Assembly: GCF_014217805.1 (NCBI RefSeq)
Contig: NZ_CP055156.1
Coordinates: 5,772,585 to 5,836,584, forward strand
Reading direction: 5' to 3'
Source: Adhaeribacter swui
Lineage (GTDB): Bacteria > Bacteroidota > Bacteroidia > Cytophagales > Hymenobacteraceae
DNA length: 64,000 nucleotides
Shown: one piece after another, positions 45,677 to 54,666 of the stretch
Numbering within the stretch: the first letter of the stretch is position 1
Layout: every line of letters starts with the position of its first letter
Notes under the pieces: model-generated
What the model was told of the DNA's origin: nothing
Database searches by the model: none
Seen by the model: the letters and a program-made list of their open reading frames with translations, nothing else
Program-made: the position numbers and the translations under genes

Positions 45677-46817
45677 TTTAAAAAATCAAAACTGGGAGAA
45701 CACGCCCACCCCCTTTTATTACTACGATTTAGAATTATTAAATCAAACCGTAACCTTGGCGCACCAGGAAGCGGCCCGGTACGGTTACCACGTGCATTAT
45801 GCGTTAAAGGCCAACAGCAACGCACCCATTTTAAAAACCATGCAGCAATACGGCTTTGGTGCCGACTGCGTAAGCGGCAACGAAATTAAGCAAGCGTTAG
45901 CGAATGGCTTTGGTGCCGACCAGATTGTGTTTGCGGGAGTTGGCAAGTCCGACGCTGAAATTAAAATTGCGCTGGATGCGGATATTTTTTGCTTTAACTG
46001 CGAATCGGTGCAGGAACTGGAAATAATTAATGAACTGGCCGCACAACAAAATACAACTGCCTGGATTGCCTTGCGCATTAACCCCAACGTAAACGCCAAT
46101 ACGCATAAATACATTACCACGGGCCTGGAAGAGAACAAATTTGGCATTAACACCTGGGAATTACCCGAGGTACTTACCTTGCTCAACCAGTTAACCCACC
46201 TCGAGTTTATTGGTATTCATTTTCATATTGGTTCGCAGATAACGGATTTACAGGTTTTCGAGCAATTATGCGTGCGCGTAAACGAAATTCAGCAATGGTT
46301 CCGGGAGCAAGGCTTTAACCTGAAACATTTAAACGTAGGCGGTGGCTTAGGCGTAGATTATTACACCCCAGAAAATAACGCTATTCCGGATTTTGCCGCT
46401 TACTTTGCCATATTCAACCGTTTGTTAGAAGTGCAACCCGGTCAGGTAGTTCATTTTGAATTAGGCCGCGCTTTAGTAGCCCAATGCGGCGCTTTAATTA
46501 GCCGGGTGTTGTACATTAAAAAAGGGCAGAAAAAGAATTTTGCCATTCTGGATGCCGGCATGACCGAGCTGATCCGGCCTATGCTATACCAGGCGCATCA
46601 TAAGATTGAAAATTTAAGCAGCAATTTACCTGAACAAACCTACGATGTAGTAGGCCCTATTTGCGAATCATCGGATTGCTTTGCGCAAAATGTAGTATTA
46701 CCCGAAACCCACCGCCACGATGTTATTGCCATCCGGACCGCGGGTGCTTACGGCGAGGTAATGGCTTCTAATTATAACCTCCGCGAAAAAGCCACTGCTA
46801 TTTACAGTTCTAACTAA
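45669..46817 (+). CDS. lysA: Diaminopimelate decarboxylase
   Basis: 382 residues; PLP fold-type III decarboxylase giving L-lysine from meso-diaminopimelate. The PLP Lys is Lys47 in HYALKANSN; IHFHIGSQI and LNVGGGLGVDY are family motifs; GPICESSDCFAQNVVLPE gives the Cys of the active site at the dimer interface. Starts inside the lysC stop codon region. Followed by a strong terminator. Confidence 0.95.
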   Translation: MLNLKNQNWENTPTPFYYYDLELLNQTVTLAHQEAARYGYHVHYALKANSNAPILKTMQQYGFGADCVSGNEIKQALANGFGADQIVFAGVGKSDAEIKIALDADIFCFNCESVQELEIINELAAQQNTTAWIALRINPNVNANTHKYITTGLEENKFGINTWELPEVLTLLNQLTHLEFIGIHFHIGSQITDLQVFEQLCVRVNEIQQWFREQGFNLKHLNVGGGLGVDYYTPENNAIPDFAAYFAIFNRLLEVQPGQVVHFELGRALVAQCGALISRVLYIKKGQKKNFAILDAGMTELIRPMLYQAHHKIENLSSNLPEQTYDVVGPICESSDCFAQNVVLPETHRHDVIAIRTAGAYGEVMASNYNLREKATAIYSSN

Positions 46818-46837
46818 TCAAACATTTTTAAAATTAA

Positions 46838-46865
46838 AAAAAAAGCCTGAACTCAGGCTTTTTTT
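46838..46865 (+). terminator. Rho-independent terminator after lysA
   Basis: AAAAGCCTGA pairs with TCAGGCTTTT around a 2-base loop with an A-run before and a T-run after. Confidence 0.92.
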
Positions 46866-46973
46866 ATTGTTAAATAATTCTTGTGTAGCCACTATCTATG
46901 TTCTTTTCATTATATTAGCAAACTACTATAATGAAGAAAGTAGCTTCTCTTGCTTTTTGTTAAGTTGTAACCA

Positions 46974-47025
46974 TCCAATTATAGTGCAGATAACCGGAAC
47001 GACTCCGTTTATCTGCTAGTTGGGC
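46974..47025 (+). other. attC-like site upstream of second cassette
   Basis: Right half: GTTTATC (47007-47013), five bases, GTTGGGC (47019-47025), which fits the attC R' consensus GTTRRRY exactly. The left arm from 46974 (CCAAT, then GCAGATAAC around 46986-46994) is the inverted partner with a 3-4-base insertion. The central loop is CGGAACGACTCCG. The right half matches the one at 23948-23966. Confidence 0.5.
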
Positions 47026-47044
47026 AAAATTTAAAGTTAAAACT

Positions 47045-47428
47045 GTGGTTCAATCAATATTTATTCAAGAGATTTTAACTCTACTTCTGGATGGCGACAA
47101 AGATGGAGTACTCGCTAGGAACCAAATAGATTATATAACTGAAAGGAAAGTTGAATATACAGGAGCTGGGGTATTTATTTACTTTAATCAGATAAAGGAA
47201 ATTGAGAAATACCAAGTAGAAAATCCGACTCTGATTGTGAATGGAGTAAAAATAATTTCTTCTGAATTAACCGCAGAAGCAGATGCTACCCTGTTCTTTA
47301 AAAATGGACTTATAGATTATTTAGAAATTTGGTCACATAACGGAGAATATCCAAAAAAGGAGCTTAGGAGTTATGTTCTCAAACAGGAATGGAAAGGCTC
47401 ACCAAAAAGAATAATAACTCATAACTAA
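47045..47428 (+). CDS. Small hypothetical protein, probable cassette gene
   Basis: 127 residues with a GTG start at 47045. A short N-terminal helix is followed by a beta-rich domain (GVFIYFNQIKEIEKYQVENPTLIVNGV and KNGLIDYLEIWSHNGEYP). The latter half resembles the 'DGxIxYLEI/W' ends of small single-domain proteins often found as integron or immunity-type genes, but I cannot name the family. A/T-rich with codons unlike lysA or purC. Flanked by attC-like sites 20 bases upstream and 14 bases downstream. Confidence 0.65.
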   Translation: MVQSIFIQEILTLLLDGDKDGVLARNQIDYITERKVEYTGAGVFIYFNQIKEIEKYQVENPTLIVNGVKIISSELTAEADATLFFKNGLIDYLEIWSHNGEYPKKELRSYVLKQEWKGSPKRIITHN

Positions 47429-47441
47429 AAAGAAAAACTAT

Positions 47442-47493
47442 GTCCAACAAATGCTAAAACACATTAAAACGTGTCTTAGCTCAACCGTTAGCA
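47442..47493 (+). other. attC-like recombination site
   Basis: R'' GTCCAAC (47442-47448, fits RYYYAAC), 5-base spacer, L'' CTAAAAC, loop, L' GTCTTAG, 6-7-base spacer, R' GTTAGCA (47487-47493). The R'' pairs with the cassette's own start joint, GTTGGGC at 47019-47025, if one G-U pair is allowed. Outer and inner stems are both present. Confidence 0.6.
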
Positions 47494-47578
47494 GAGGCGT
47501 TACACGTAAGGCAAAACAAAATCAAAATACCTCAGTAAAAATCATTATATTTATCTACTGCTTACAGTTAAATTTAAT

Positions 47579-47743
47579 ATGGTAACGGTTATTAAAAAAG
47601 GTACAGACAAAACCCAAATCCAAAAAGCTCTTGAAAGCGTAAGCGTACTAATGGGAATAAATGCTTTTGCATATTGTGGTAAAGTTAAGTTAGAAAAAGA
47701 ACCGCTTGCAATGCAGAAAAACTTAAGGCATTGGTGGGAATAG
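47579..47743 (+). CDS. Small antitoxin-like protein of a PIN toxin locus
   Basis: 54 codons from the ATG at 47579: MVTVIKKGTDKTQIQKALES, then YCGKVKLEKEPLAMQKNLRH and a final WWE. The 'IKKGTDK', 'YCGxVKL' and 'P-L-x-x-Q-K-x-L-R' pattern is the common short Bacteroidota antitoxin preceding VapC-like toxins. It appears intact but its toxin partner directly downstream is broken, so it may be decaying too. It is 86 bases after the attC-like site. Confidence 0.68.
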   Translation: MVTVIKKGTDKTQIQKALESVSVLMGINAFAYCGKVKLEKEPLAMQKNLRHWWE

Positions 47744-48100
47744 TATCTTCGTAGCACTAATATTCTGCTTTATCTTATCTCTGGAGACGAAACGGTGGCA
47801 GAACTGCTTAACGGAAAGCACCTCGTTATTTCCTTTGTTACCAAATTATAGCTATTAAGCTATAAAAATTTATCTGAAAGCGACTTAAAAATTATTCAGG
47901 AGCTTATACAAGAACTAACCGTAATTGATATTGATGCAGAAATTAAGCGGCTGGTAGTTTTATTAAGAAAAAGCTATAAAATTAAGTTGCCCGATGCCAT
48001 AGTGGTTGCTTCTGCACTATATTCCAAACTTCCTCTGTTCACCGCCGACAAGCAGTTGTCCCAAATAAATAAATTAACCCTGTTGTTGTATACAAAATAA
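47744..48100 (+). pseudogene. PIN-domain (VapC-like) toxin, broken
   Basis: Reading on in frame after the antitoxin stop gives TNILLYLISGDETVAELLNG, then LSESDLKIIQELIQELTVID, then KLPDAIVVASALYSKLPLFT and ADKQLSQINKL: a clear PIN domain with the D-A-I-V-A-A and T-A-D-x-x-L blocks. It has no start codon. The first catalytic Asp (normally x-V-D-T-N-I) is replaced (RSTNI), and an in-frame TAG lies at 47849-47851. So it cannot make a functional toxin. The 119-codon span is near full length, indicating recent inactivation. Confidence 0.8.
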
Positions 48101-48265
48101 ACACATTGCTTACAATACGTTTGTGCCATTCTTCGGCTGACAGTTAATAAAAAGCTACTACAGTAAAATAGCTCTTAATACAGTATTACTCCATCTCGTA
48201 TTTTTTAAAATTTCCCAATTCCCCAAGCCCGTAAAAACCAGCTTTATTTCCGTATTTAGACTTAT

Positions 48266-48295
48266 TTTGACCTACCGAATATCTTACTAACTTTG
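48266..48295 (+). promoter_or_regulatory. Bacteroidota promoter for purC
   Basis: A TTTG -33 element (48266-48269), about 18 bases, and TAACTTTG as a perfect -7 box (48288-48295). The ATG follows at 48318. This is the most complete promoter I can see in the window. Confidence 0.65.
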
Positions 48296-48317
48296 TGTTC
48301 CATTTTAAATTAAATGA

Positions 48318-49250
48318 ATGCAGGCTCTTAAAGAGACAAATTTTAACTTCGATAAGCAAACTGGTTTTTACCGGGGTAAGGTTCGGGATGTGTATTACTT
48401 CCAAGATAAACTGGCGGTAGTGGCCACCGATCGTATTTCGGCCTTTGATGTGGTGCTGCCACGGGCTATTCCGTATAAAGGACAGGTACTTAACCAGATT
48501 GCCGCTACATTTTTAAAAGCTACCGCCGATATCGTACCCAATTGGGTAATCTCGCACCCAGATCCGAATGTGACCATTGGGATAAACTGCGAACCATTTA
48601 AGGTAGAAATGGTAATCCGGGGTTATTTGGCGGGCCATGCCTGGCGGGAATACCACAGCGGGAAACGCGAAGTTTGCGGCGTGGCTTTACCTGAAGGATT
48701 GAAAGAAAACGACAAACTGCCCACCCCTATAATTACGCCTACAACCAAAGCCGCCGAAGGGCACGATGCCGACATATCGGCGCAAGATATTGTGGCGAAT
48801 GGTATTGTTTCGGAAGAAGATTACCGGCAACTGGAGCAGTATACCTACCAGTTATTTGCCCGCGGCACCGAAATAGCCGCTGAACGCGGTTTGCTTTTAG
48901 TAGATACTAAATACGAGTTTGGCAAAGCCGATGGTAAAATTTATTTGATTGATGAAGTACACACGCCGGATTCTTCGCGTTACTTCTACGCCGATGGTTA
49001 CGAAGAACGGCAAAAAGCCGGGGAGCCGCAAAAACAATTATCTAAGGAGTTTGTTCGTAAGTGGTTAATCGAGAATAATTTTCAGGGAAAAACCGGCCAA
49101 AGCGTACCCGACATGGACGATGCCTGGATCCAAAGTATCTCCGAACGCTATATTGAGCTATTTGAAGTGGTTATCGGCAAGGCTTTCGAAAAAATGGATT
49201 ATGACAATATAAATGATCGCATAAAAGCCAATATATTGCAAAATGTTTAA
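48318..49250 (+). CDS. purC: SAICAR synthase (PurC)
   Basis: 310 residues; ligates aspartate to CAIR in purine synthesis using ATP; cytoplasmic. [38 protein letters not shown] is the ATP-grasp-like N-terminal block; [11 protein letters not shown] and [14 protein letters not shown] are family motifs; [10 protein letters not shown] binds the substrate. The length is that of the longer, yeast-like PurC type seen in Bacteroidota. Separate transcription unit with its own promoter. Confidence 0.95.
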   Translation: MQALKETNFNFDKQTGFYRGKVRDVYYFQDKLAVVATDRISAFDVVLPRAIPYKGQVLNQIAATFLKATADIVPNWVISHPDPNVTIGINCEPFKVEMVIRGYLAGHAWREYHSGKREVCGVALPEGLKENDKLPTPIITPTTKAAEGHDADISAQDIVANGIVSEEDYRQLEQYTYQLFARGTEIAAERGLLLVDTKYEFGKADGKIYLIDEVHTPDSSRYFYADGYEERQKAGEPQKQLSKEFVRKWLIENNFQGKTGQSVPDMDDAWIQSISERYIELFEVVIGKAFEKMDYDNINDRIKANILQNV

Positions 49251-49334
49251 TGCGGCCGCTTTATAGAGCCTGCTTAATAATAAATTATTAATTATTTTTA
49301 GTACATTCGCATTCTAAACTTTATTTCAGTTGTT

Positions 49335-49712
49335 ATGAAATACACTATTGATAAAAAAGAAAATTATACGATCATCACCATTGATGAGAAAAAGCTTGAT
49401 ACAACCATTGCCCCTGACCTGAAATCAGAATTTGTTAAATTAAACGCAGAAGGCATTACCAACCTTATTCTGGACTTAAGCAACGTTAAATATACCGATT
49501 CATCCGGACTTAGCTCTATTTTAATTGCCAACCGTTTGTGCAACTCCGCCAATGGTTTGTTAATTTTAGCTGGTTTGCAGGACCACGTAATGAAGTTGAT
49601 CACTATTTCTAAACTGGAAACAGTTTTAAATATTTTGCCAACCGTGGAAGAAGCCATTGACCGGGTATTTTTGCACGAGATTGAGCGTGATTTAACCAAC
49701 AAAGAAGAGTAG
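49335..49712 (+). CDS. Anti-sigma factor antagonist, STAS domain
   Basis: 125 residues; single STAS domain as in SpoIIAA/RsbV. The regulatory Ser lies in KYTDSSGLSSI (Asp55-Ser56-Ser57-Gly58), the site phosphorylated by a partner kinase such as an RsbW-like protein. No kinase or sigma factor gene is adjacent. It precedes rnz by 24 bases, so the two may be co-transcribed. The target is unknown; an intrinsic role in envelope or stress regulation is possible. Confidence 0.88.
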   Translation: MKYTIDKKENYTIITIDEKKLDTTIAPDLKSEFVKLNAEGITNLILDLSNVKYTDSSGLSSILIANRLCNSANGLLILAGLQDHVMKLITISKLETVLNILPTVEEAIDRVFLHEIERDLTNKEE

Positions 49713-49736
49713 TAGTTAAGGTAAGCCGCGGAAGTA

Positions 49737-50654
49737 TTGGATTTTGAACTTAAAATACTGGGCAGTTCTTCCGCCACTCCCGCCCCTGACCGGCACCATA
49801 CCGCCCAGGTTTTAACTATCGGCAATCAAATTAACCTGATTGATTGCGGCGAAAACACTCAAATGCAGCTGATGCGATACAAAGTAAAGCATCAGCGCAT
49901 TTCTAATATCTTTATCAGCCACCTCCACGGCGATCATTTTTTCGGTTTATTCGGGCTGTTATCTACCATGCACCTGCAGCACCGCTCCGCTCCCCTGCAA
50001 CTGTTTGGCCCGCCCGGTTTAGCCGAAATTCTTACTACCCAGTTTCGGTATTCTTTTACCCAGCTTAGCTTTAAACTTATTTTTCATGAACTAAACACCA
50101 GCGTTCATGAGCAAATATTTGAAGATAAGTTTATTACGGTCCATACTTTGCCCATGCAGCACCGCATTCCGTGCTGCGGGTTTATTTTCCGGGAAAAGCC
50201 TAAGCTGCGCCATTTAGTAAAAGAGAAACTACCCAACTTTTTAACGCCGCCCCAATTAATCCGCTTAAAACACGGCGAAGATATTTATGCTGAAAACGGC
50301 GAATTACTGGTAGCCAACGCCGATGTAACCCGCGAACCCAACTACAGCCGCACCTACGCTTATTGTTCCGATACCCGGTACAAAGAAGATATTTTGCCTT
50401 ATATCAAACACGTAGATTTATTGTACCACGAGGCTACTTTTCTGGACGAGTTGCAACAACAGGCGGCGTATACCATGCATTCTACGGCCCGGCAAGCTGC
50501 TACGCTGGCCTTAAAAGCCGAAGTAAAACGTTTGTTAATCGGCCACTTTTCGGTACGTTACCGCGACCTGGAACCTTTGCTTCTGGAAGCCCAATCCGTT
50601 TTTGCTAACACGCAACTCGCCACAGAGGGTAAAACCATCCAGGTTCTGGAGTAA
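49737..50654 (+). CDS. rnz: Ribonuclease Z (tRNase Z)
   Basis: 305 residues; metallo-beta-lactamase fold endonuclease that trims tRNA 3' ends; cytoplasmic. The zinc motif HLHGDH is at residues 62-67 (SHLHGDHFFGLFGL), and LYHEATFLDE and AKRLLIGHFSVRY carry the remaining ligands. The start is TTG at 49737 (the N-terminus MDFELKILGSSSATPAPDRH fits the family perfectly). Coupled to the STAS gene. Confidence 0.94.
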   Translation: MDFELKILGSSSATPAPDRHHTAQVLTIGNQINLIDCGENTQMQLMRYKVKHQRISNIFISHLHGDHFFGLFGLLSTMHLQHRSAPLQLFGPPGLAEILTTQFRYSFTQLSFKLIFHELNTSVHEQIFEDKFITVHTLPMQHRIPCCGFIFREKPKLRHLVKEKLPNFLTPPQLIRLKHGEDIYAENGELLVANADVTREPNYSRTYAYCSDTRYKEDILPYIKHVDLLYHEATFLDELQQQAAYTMHSTARQAATLALKAEVKRLLIGHFSVRYRDLEPLLLEAQSVFANTQLATEGKTIQVLE

Positions 50655-50850
50655 CTAATTTAACTTTATCAATTTTTTAAATTTTTCTTCGGGCGCTTTA
50701 TTTATCATCCTGCTATAATCTGCGGTGTAAAATCCGGTAAGTTCCGGATTAAAACTAATCTTGGTTTTCGATAAGTTTAAAGCTTGTTTTTTTAAAATCC
50801 GGCGCTTTTAAAGTAAATATCTTCGTGTAAATTGCTGATAAAAATAATTT

Positions 50851-51639
50851 ATGGCTGATATAACTACTCCGGCAAAACATAAGAAAAACACCTTATTTTT
50901 AATTTTATGCAGCATTTTTCTGGCTAACGCCTTATTGGCCGAGTTAATTGGGGTAAAAATATTTTCGGCGGAAGCCATATTTGGTTTACCGGGCGCCCAG
51001 ATTCCGGTACTCTTTGATTTTAAGCTCGATTTTAATTTAACGGCCGGGGTAGTAATCTGGCCCATTGTGTTTATCAGTACCGATATTATTAATGAATATT
51101 TCGGGAAAGCCGGGGTTAAAAAAATCAGCATCATTACGGTTCTGCTTATTTTGTACATGTTTTTGATTATTTCGGTAATCAGTGCTTTGCCGCCGGCTCC
51201 TTTTTGGCTGGATGTAAACAGCAAAGATGCCGCCGGCAATCCTTTTAATATTAACTACGCTTTTAACAGCATTTTTCGCCAGAGTTCGGGCATTATCATC
51301 GGGTCGGTAACGGCTTTTTTAATTTCACAGTTTTTAGATGCTTCGGTGTTTCATTGGCTACGGCGGGTTACCGGCAGCCGCAAAATCTGGTTACGCGCCA
51401 CGGGCTCCACGCTGGTATCGCAGTTAATTGATTCTCTGGTAGTGTTATTTGTGGCTTTTTACCTGTTTGGTAACTGGCCTTTAAAACAAGTGTTAGCCGT
51501 GGCTACCATTAACTACATTTACAAATTTGTAGTGGCCGTGGGGCTTACCCCTCTCCTGTACCTGGCTCATTTCGCCATTGATAACTACTTAGGCCAAAAC
51601 CTCTCCGAGCAAATCCAAAATGAGGCGGTAGAGATTTAG
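50851..51639 (+). CDS. Queuosine precursor transporter (VUT/DUF165)
   Basis: 262 residues, six to eight helices. NTLFLILCSIFLANALLAELIGVKIFS and IVFISTDIINEYFGKAGVKK are the signature segments of the YhhQ/VUT family, which imports preQ0/preQ1 for queuosine biosynthesis. A possible TATCTTCG -7 box lies at 50818-50825. The stop codon G is the first base of a period-8 repeat. No queuosine enzyme gene is nearby. Confidence 0.88.
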   Translation: MADITTPAKHKKNTLFLILCSIFLANALLAELIGVKIFSAEAIFGLPGAQIPVLFDFKLDFNLTAGVVIWPIVFISTDIINEYFGKAGVKKISIITVLLILYMFLIISVISALPPAPFWLDVNSKDAAGNPFNINYAFNSIFRQSSGIIIGSVTAFLISQFLDASVFHWLRRVTGSRKIWLRATGSTLVSQLIDSLVVLFVAFYLFGNWPLKQVLAVATINYIYKFVVAVGLTPLLYLAHFAIDNYLGQNLSEQIQNEAVEI

Positions 51640-51820
51640 TTGGAAAGTTTAAAAGTTAAAAGGTTAGAAAGTTGGTTAGATTTTTAAATTTATAATTTTT
51701 AGGCTATTGCCAATTTCTATTTAGGATATACATTTTTAGTTTTAATGTTAGCTTGAATACAACTATATCAACTGCGTAACCTTCTAACTTTCCAACCTTT
51801 CAACCTTCCAACTAATTAAC
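51639..51820. repeat. Inverted arms of degenerate octamer repeats (locus F)
   Basis: Left arm from 51639: GTTGGAAA, GTTTAAAA, GTTAAAAG, GTTAGAAA, then GTTGG, exact period 8, starting in the stop codon. Right arm 51778-51820 is the same family reversed: CTTCTAAC, TTTCCAAC, CTTTCAAC, CTTCCAAC, TAATTAAC, also exact period 8. An A/T-rich interior of about 105 bases separates them. Confidence 0.85.
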
Positions 51821-51848
51821 TAACTTGCCAAAAATTTAAAAAACTAGT

Positions 51849-52829
51849 ATGTCTCGTATTTTAACTGGAATTCAAAGCTCTGGTCGGCCGCATTTAGGCA
51901 ATTTATTGGGGGCTATTATCCCGGCCATTGCGCTATCTAAGAATTCCGCCAACGATTCGCTGTACTTTATCGCCGATTTACATTCTTTAACCACGGTGCG
52001 CGATGCCCAGCAATTACGCGCGAACACGTATGCGGTGGCGGCGGCCTGGTTAGCATTTGGCTTCGATACCGACCGTAACATATTTTACCGCCAATCAGAT
52101 GTGCCGGAGGTAACCGAGCTTACCTGGTATTTAAGCACGCTTACGCCTTACCCCATGCTGGCCAATGCGCATTCGTTTAAAGATAAATCTAACCGCTTAG
52201 CCGATGTAAACGCGGGGTTATTTACTTACCCGGTGTTAATGACTGCCGATATTATTTTGTATGATGCTGAGTTTGTGCCGGTTGGAAAAGACCAGATTCA
52301 ACACCTGGAAATTGCCCGCGACATTGCTACTGCTTTTAACAATACGTACGGCGAAACTTTCGTGATTCCGCAGGCCCGCGTGGATGAAAACGTAATGACT
52401 ATTCCCGGCACGGATGGTACTAAAATGAGTAAGTCGTACGGCAATATCATTGATATCTTTGTGGATGATAAAGCCTTGCGCAAATCGGTGATGTCGATTA
52501 TTTCGGACAGCAAAACGTTGGAAGAACCTAAAGATCCGGAAAACGATACTACATTTACTTTATATGCCTTGTTAGCATCGCCGGAAGAAACTGAGAAAAT
52601 GCGCGCTAATTACCTGGCCGGTAATTACGGCTACGGCCACGCAAAACAAGCTTTATACGAACTGATTATTACTAAATTTAAAAAAGAACGGGAGCTGTTT
52701 AATTACTACATGAACAACCTGCCTGAAGTAGACCAGAAATTGGCCGAAGGTGCCGCCAAAGCCCGGGCCATCGGCTCGCAGGTACTCGCGCGGGTACGGC
52801 AAAAATTAGGTTATACTACACAATCATAG
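51849..52829 (+). CDS. trpS: Tryptophanyl-tRNA synthetase
   Basis: 326 residues; class I aminoacyl-tRNA synthetase. The HIGH-type motif is SGRPHLGNLLGA near residue 11 and the signature is GTKMSKSYGN near residue 195. Conserved YPVLMTADIILYDAEFVPVGKDQIQHLEIARDIA. Start is the ATG at 51849. A perfect terminator lies after it. No trp operon or leader is visible; the gap upstream is the octamer-repeat element. Confidence 0.96.
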   Translation: MSRILTGIQSSGRPHLGNLLGAIIPAIALSKNSANDSLYFIADLHSLTTVRDAQQLRANTYAVAAAWLAFGFDTDRNIFYRQSDVPEVTELTWYLSTLTPYPMLANAHSFKDKSNRLADVNAGLFTYPVLMTADIILYDAEFVPVGKDQIQHLEIARDIATAFNNTYGETFVIPQARVDENVMTIPGTDGTKMSKSYGNIIDIFVDDKALRKSVMSIISDSKTLEEPKDPENDTTFTLYALLASPEETEKMRANYLAGNYGYGHAKQALYELIITKFKKERELFNYYMNNLPEVDQKLAEGAAKARAIGSQVLARVRQKLGYTTQS

Positions 52830-52894
52830 TGTTAAATAATTCAGCAATCTTCAATTTTTAAATTTTACGTTTTTTTATCACATAACCCAATATA

Positions 52895-52922
52895 AGAAAG
52901 CCGGAACATGTTCCGGCTTTCC
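52895..52922. terminator. Bidirectional terminator between trpS and the dehydratase gene
   Basis: GGAAAGCCGGAA-type palindrome: AAGCCGGAAC is followed by a 2-4-base loop and GTTCCGGCTT, perfect self-complement. It separates the convergent trpS and 52952 genes. Confidence 0.9.
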
Positions 52923-52951
52923 TTTTTTACAGCGTTATATTATTATAATGT

Positions 52952-54466
52952 TTAACTAAAAATCCGGTCATGGGAGCGTCTTTCGTTCCACTCGGGTGTT
53001 GGTCCAAAGTAGCTGGTATCTTCTTTATGCAAGTGCTGTTTCATAACTTCGTCGTTTAACTCTATGCCTAAGCCCGGGGCATCCAGAGGTACGTGCGCGT
53101 AACCTTTGGTGTATAAAGGTTGTTTACCCACCATTTTTACTAAAGTGGGCCACCACGGATTATCTACTACCTGATTAGGTACTTCTAAGGCTAAAACGTT
53201 TTGAGTAGCAGCAGCACTGTGCACGTTGGCCATAAAACAAACCGGGGTGCCGGCAAAGTGCAGCCCCATGGCAATGCCTTTTTCTTCGGCGTAATCGCCA
53301 ATTTTTTTGGTTTCCAGAATACCGCCAGAACTTCCCATGTCTGGTTGCACAATATCTACGGCGTGCACATCGCAGAGCTGCTGGAAAGTTTCTTTCAAGT
53401 AAATATCTTCGCCGGTCATGGTGGGCGTTGTAATGGCATCGGTAATGGTTTTGAGTTGCTCGGTGCTGTCCCAGGGCACAAAATCTTCCAGCGAAGCCAT
53501 CCGAAACGGTTCCAGTGCCCGCGCAACCCGGATGCAGTTATTCACGTCAAAGTGCCCCATGTGATCGGCGGATAAAGGAACTTCGTAACCCACAATAGAA
53601 CGAATGGTATCCACGTATTTGGCCAGCAAGTCCAGTCCTTTATCGGTAACCTGGATGGCGGTAAACGGATGGCGCGTACTTTGGTAAGATCCAAAACTCA
53701 GATCGTCGGTGCCGAAGCCAGGCACAAACTTAGTATTTACCGTAGTGCCTAAAATACTGCTGTATACCTGGATACCCGGGTGCATTTTTAACCAGGTAAA
53801 ACCTTGTTCCTCCATTCGGTGTTTGATATCGGCTTTAAACTTGGCTACATCCATGTTAGTTACCGAATGGCCCGGCACGTACGAATACAAACGCACTTTG
53901 TCGCGGTAGCGCCCACCTAATAACTGCCACACCGGCACACCGTATGCTTTGCCGGCTAAATCCCAAAGTGCCATTTCCACACCACTTACGCCGCCACCCA
54001 AACGGCCATGGTTGCCAAATTGTTTAATAATTTTAAAAAGCATTTCTACGTTGCAGGGATTTTGCCCTAAGAGCCGACTTTTTAAAAATAAGGCGTAACG
54101 GGCATCTCCCCCATCCCGCACTTCGCCTAAGCCGTAAATGCCTTGGTTGGTATCAATCCGGATAATAACGTTGCGGGCATTGGTAAACGAAGTACCGTTG
54201 CTCACGGTAGCGTAGCGCATATCCGTAATTTTTAATTCCGAAGGGTTTGAAGCGCGGTTTACCTGGGCAGTACTAAGCGCCAGCGTATCTTCCAGCGATG
54301 CGCTTCGGAAACCCGCCAGGGAAATACCACCCAACATGGATTTTTTTAAAAAATTCCGCCGGTTGTCGTTCGTAAACGGGTTATTGAGCTCGGCTAATTG
54401 GGCGGCTTTCTGGCTTTTTTCCTGCGCGAGGTTAGCCCCCATTATTTGTTGTAAAATACGCTTCAT
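52952..54466 (-). CDS. Exported mandelate racemase/muconate lactonising-family enzyme (MR-C)
   Basis: 504 residues of the enolase superfamily. The N-terminus has a ~35-residue polar lead and then DNRRNFLKKSMLGG, a twin-arginine-like signal, so the folded metal enzyme would be exported. Metal ligands Asp (LSADHMGHFD), Glu (MASLEDFVPW) and Glu (TGEDIYLK) are visible, and a C-terminal catalytic His (MGLHFAGTPV). A Lys at the start of the barrel (WLKMHPG) may be the base. Family chemistry is dehydration, racemisation or epimerisation of carboxylate sugars. It is 72% similar in layout to the gene at 59073 and is probably its paralogue. A ~670-base repeat-rich gap separates it from the next gene; a terminator lies at 54546-54577. 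Confidence 0.87.
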   Translation of the reverse strand: MKRILQQIMGANLAQEKSQKAAQLAELNNPFTNDNRRNFLKKSMLGGISLAGFRSASLEDTLALSTAQVNRASNPSELKITDMRYATVSNGTSFTNARNVIIRIDTNQGIYGLGEVRDGGDARYALFLKSRLLGQNPCNVEMLFKIIKQFGNHGRLGGGVSGVEMALWDLAGKAYGVPVWQLLGGRYRDKVRLYSYVPGHSVTNMDVAKFKADIKHRMEEQGFTWLKMHPGIQVYSSILGTTVNTKFVPGFGTDDLSFGSYQSTRHPFTAIQVTDKGLDLLAKYVDTIRSIVGYEVPLSADHMGHFDVNNCIRVARALEPFRMASLEDFVPWDSTEQLKTITDAITTPTMTGEDIYLKETFQQLCDVHAVDIVQPDMGSSGGILETKKIGDYAEEKGIAMGLHFAGTPVCFMANVHSAAATQNVLALEVPNQVVDNPWWPTLVKMVGKQPLYTKGYAHVPLDAPGLGIELNDEVMKQHLHKEDTSYFGPTPEWNERRSHDRIFS

Positions 54467-54545
54467 TGGCTCTATACGGTTTAATGTTGGAATGAGGATG
54501 GTACCGGAATAAAACTGAAATCAGGAAATAAATTAAGCTACAGAG

Positions 54546-54577
54546 AAGAAAAGCTGGAATCTCTTCCAGCTTTTCTT
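54546..54577. terminator. Terminator upstream of MR-C gene
   Basis: AAGAAAAGCTGGAA (54546-54559) pairs with TTCCAGCTTTTCTT (54564-54577). It could end transcription from the RraA genes on the minus strand. Confidence 0.75.
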
Positions 54578-54666
54578 ATTTACATTTAAAAACTGAGATA
54601 GGTACACCATACAACTGATACCTTATCTATAATCAAAGTTTACCTAAACACAACCTGCGCAAAAGT

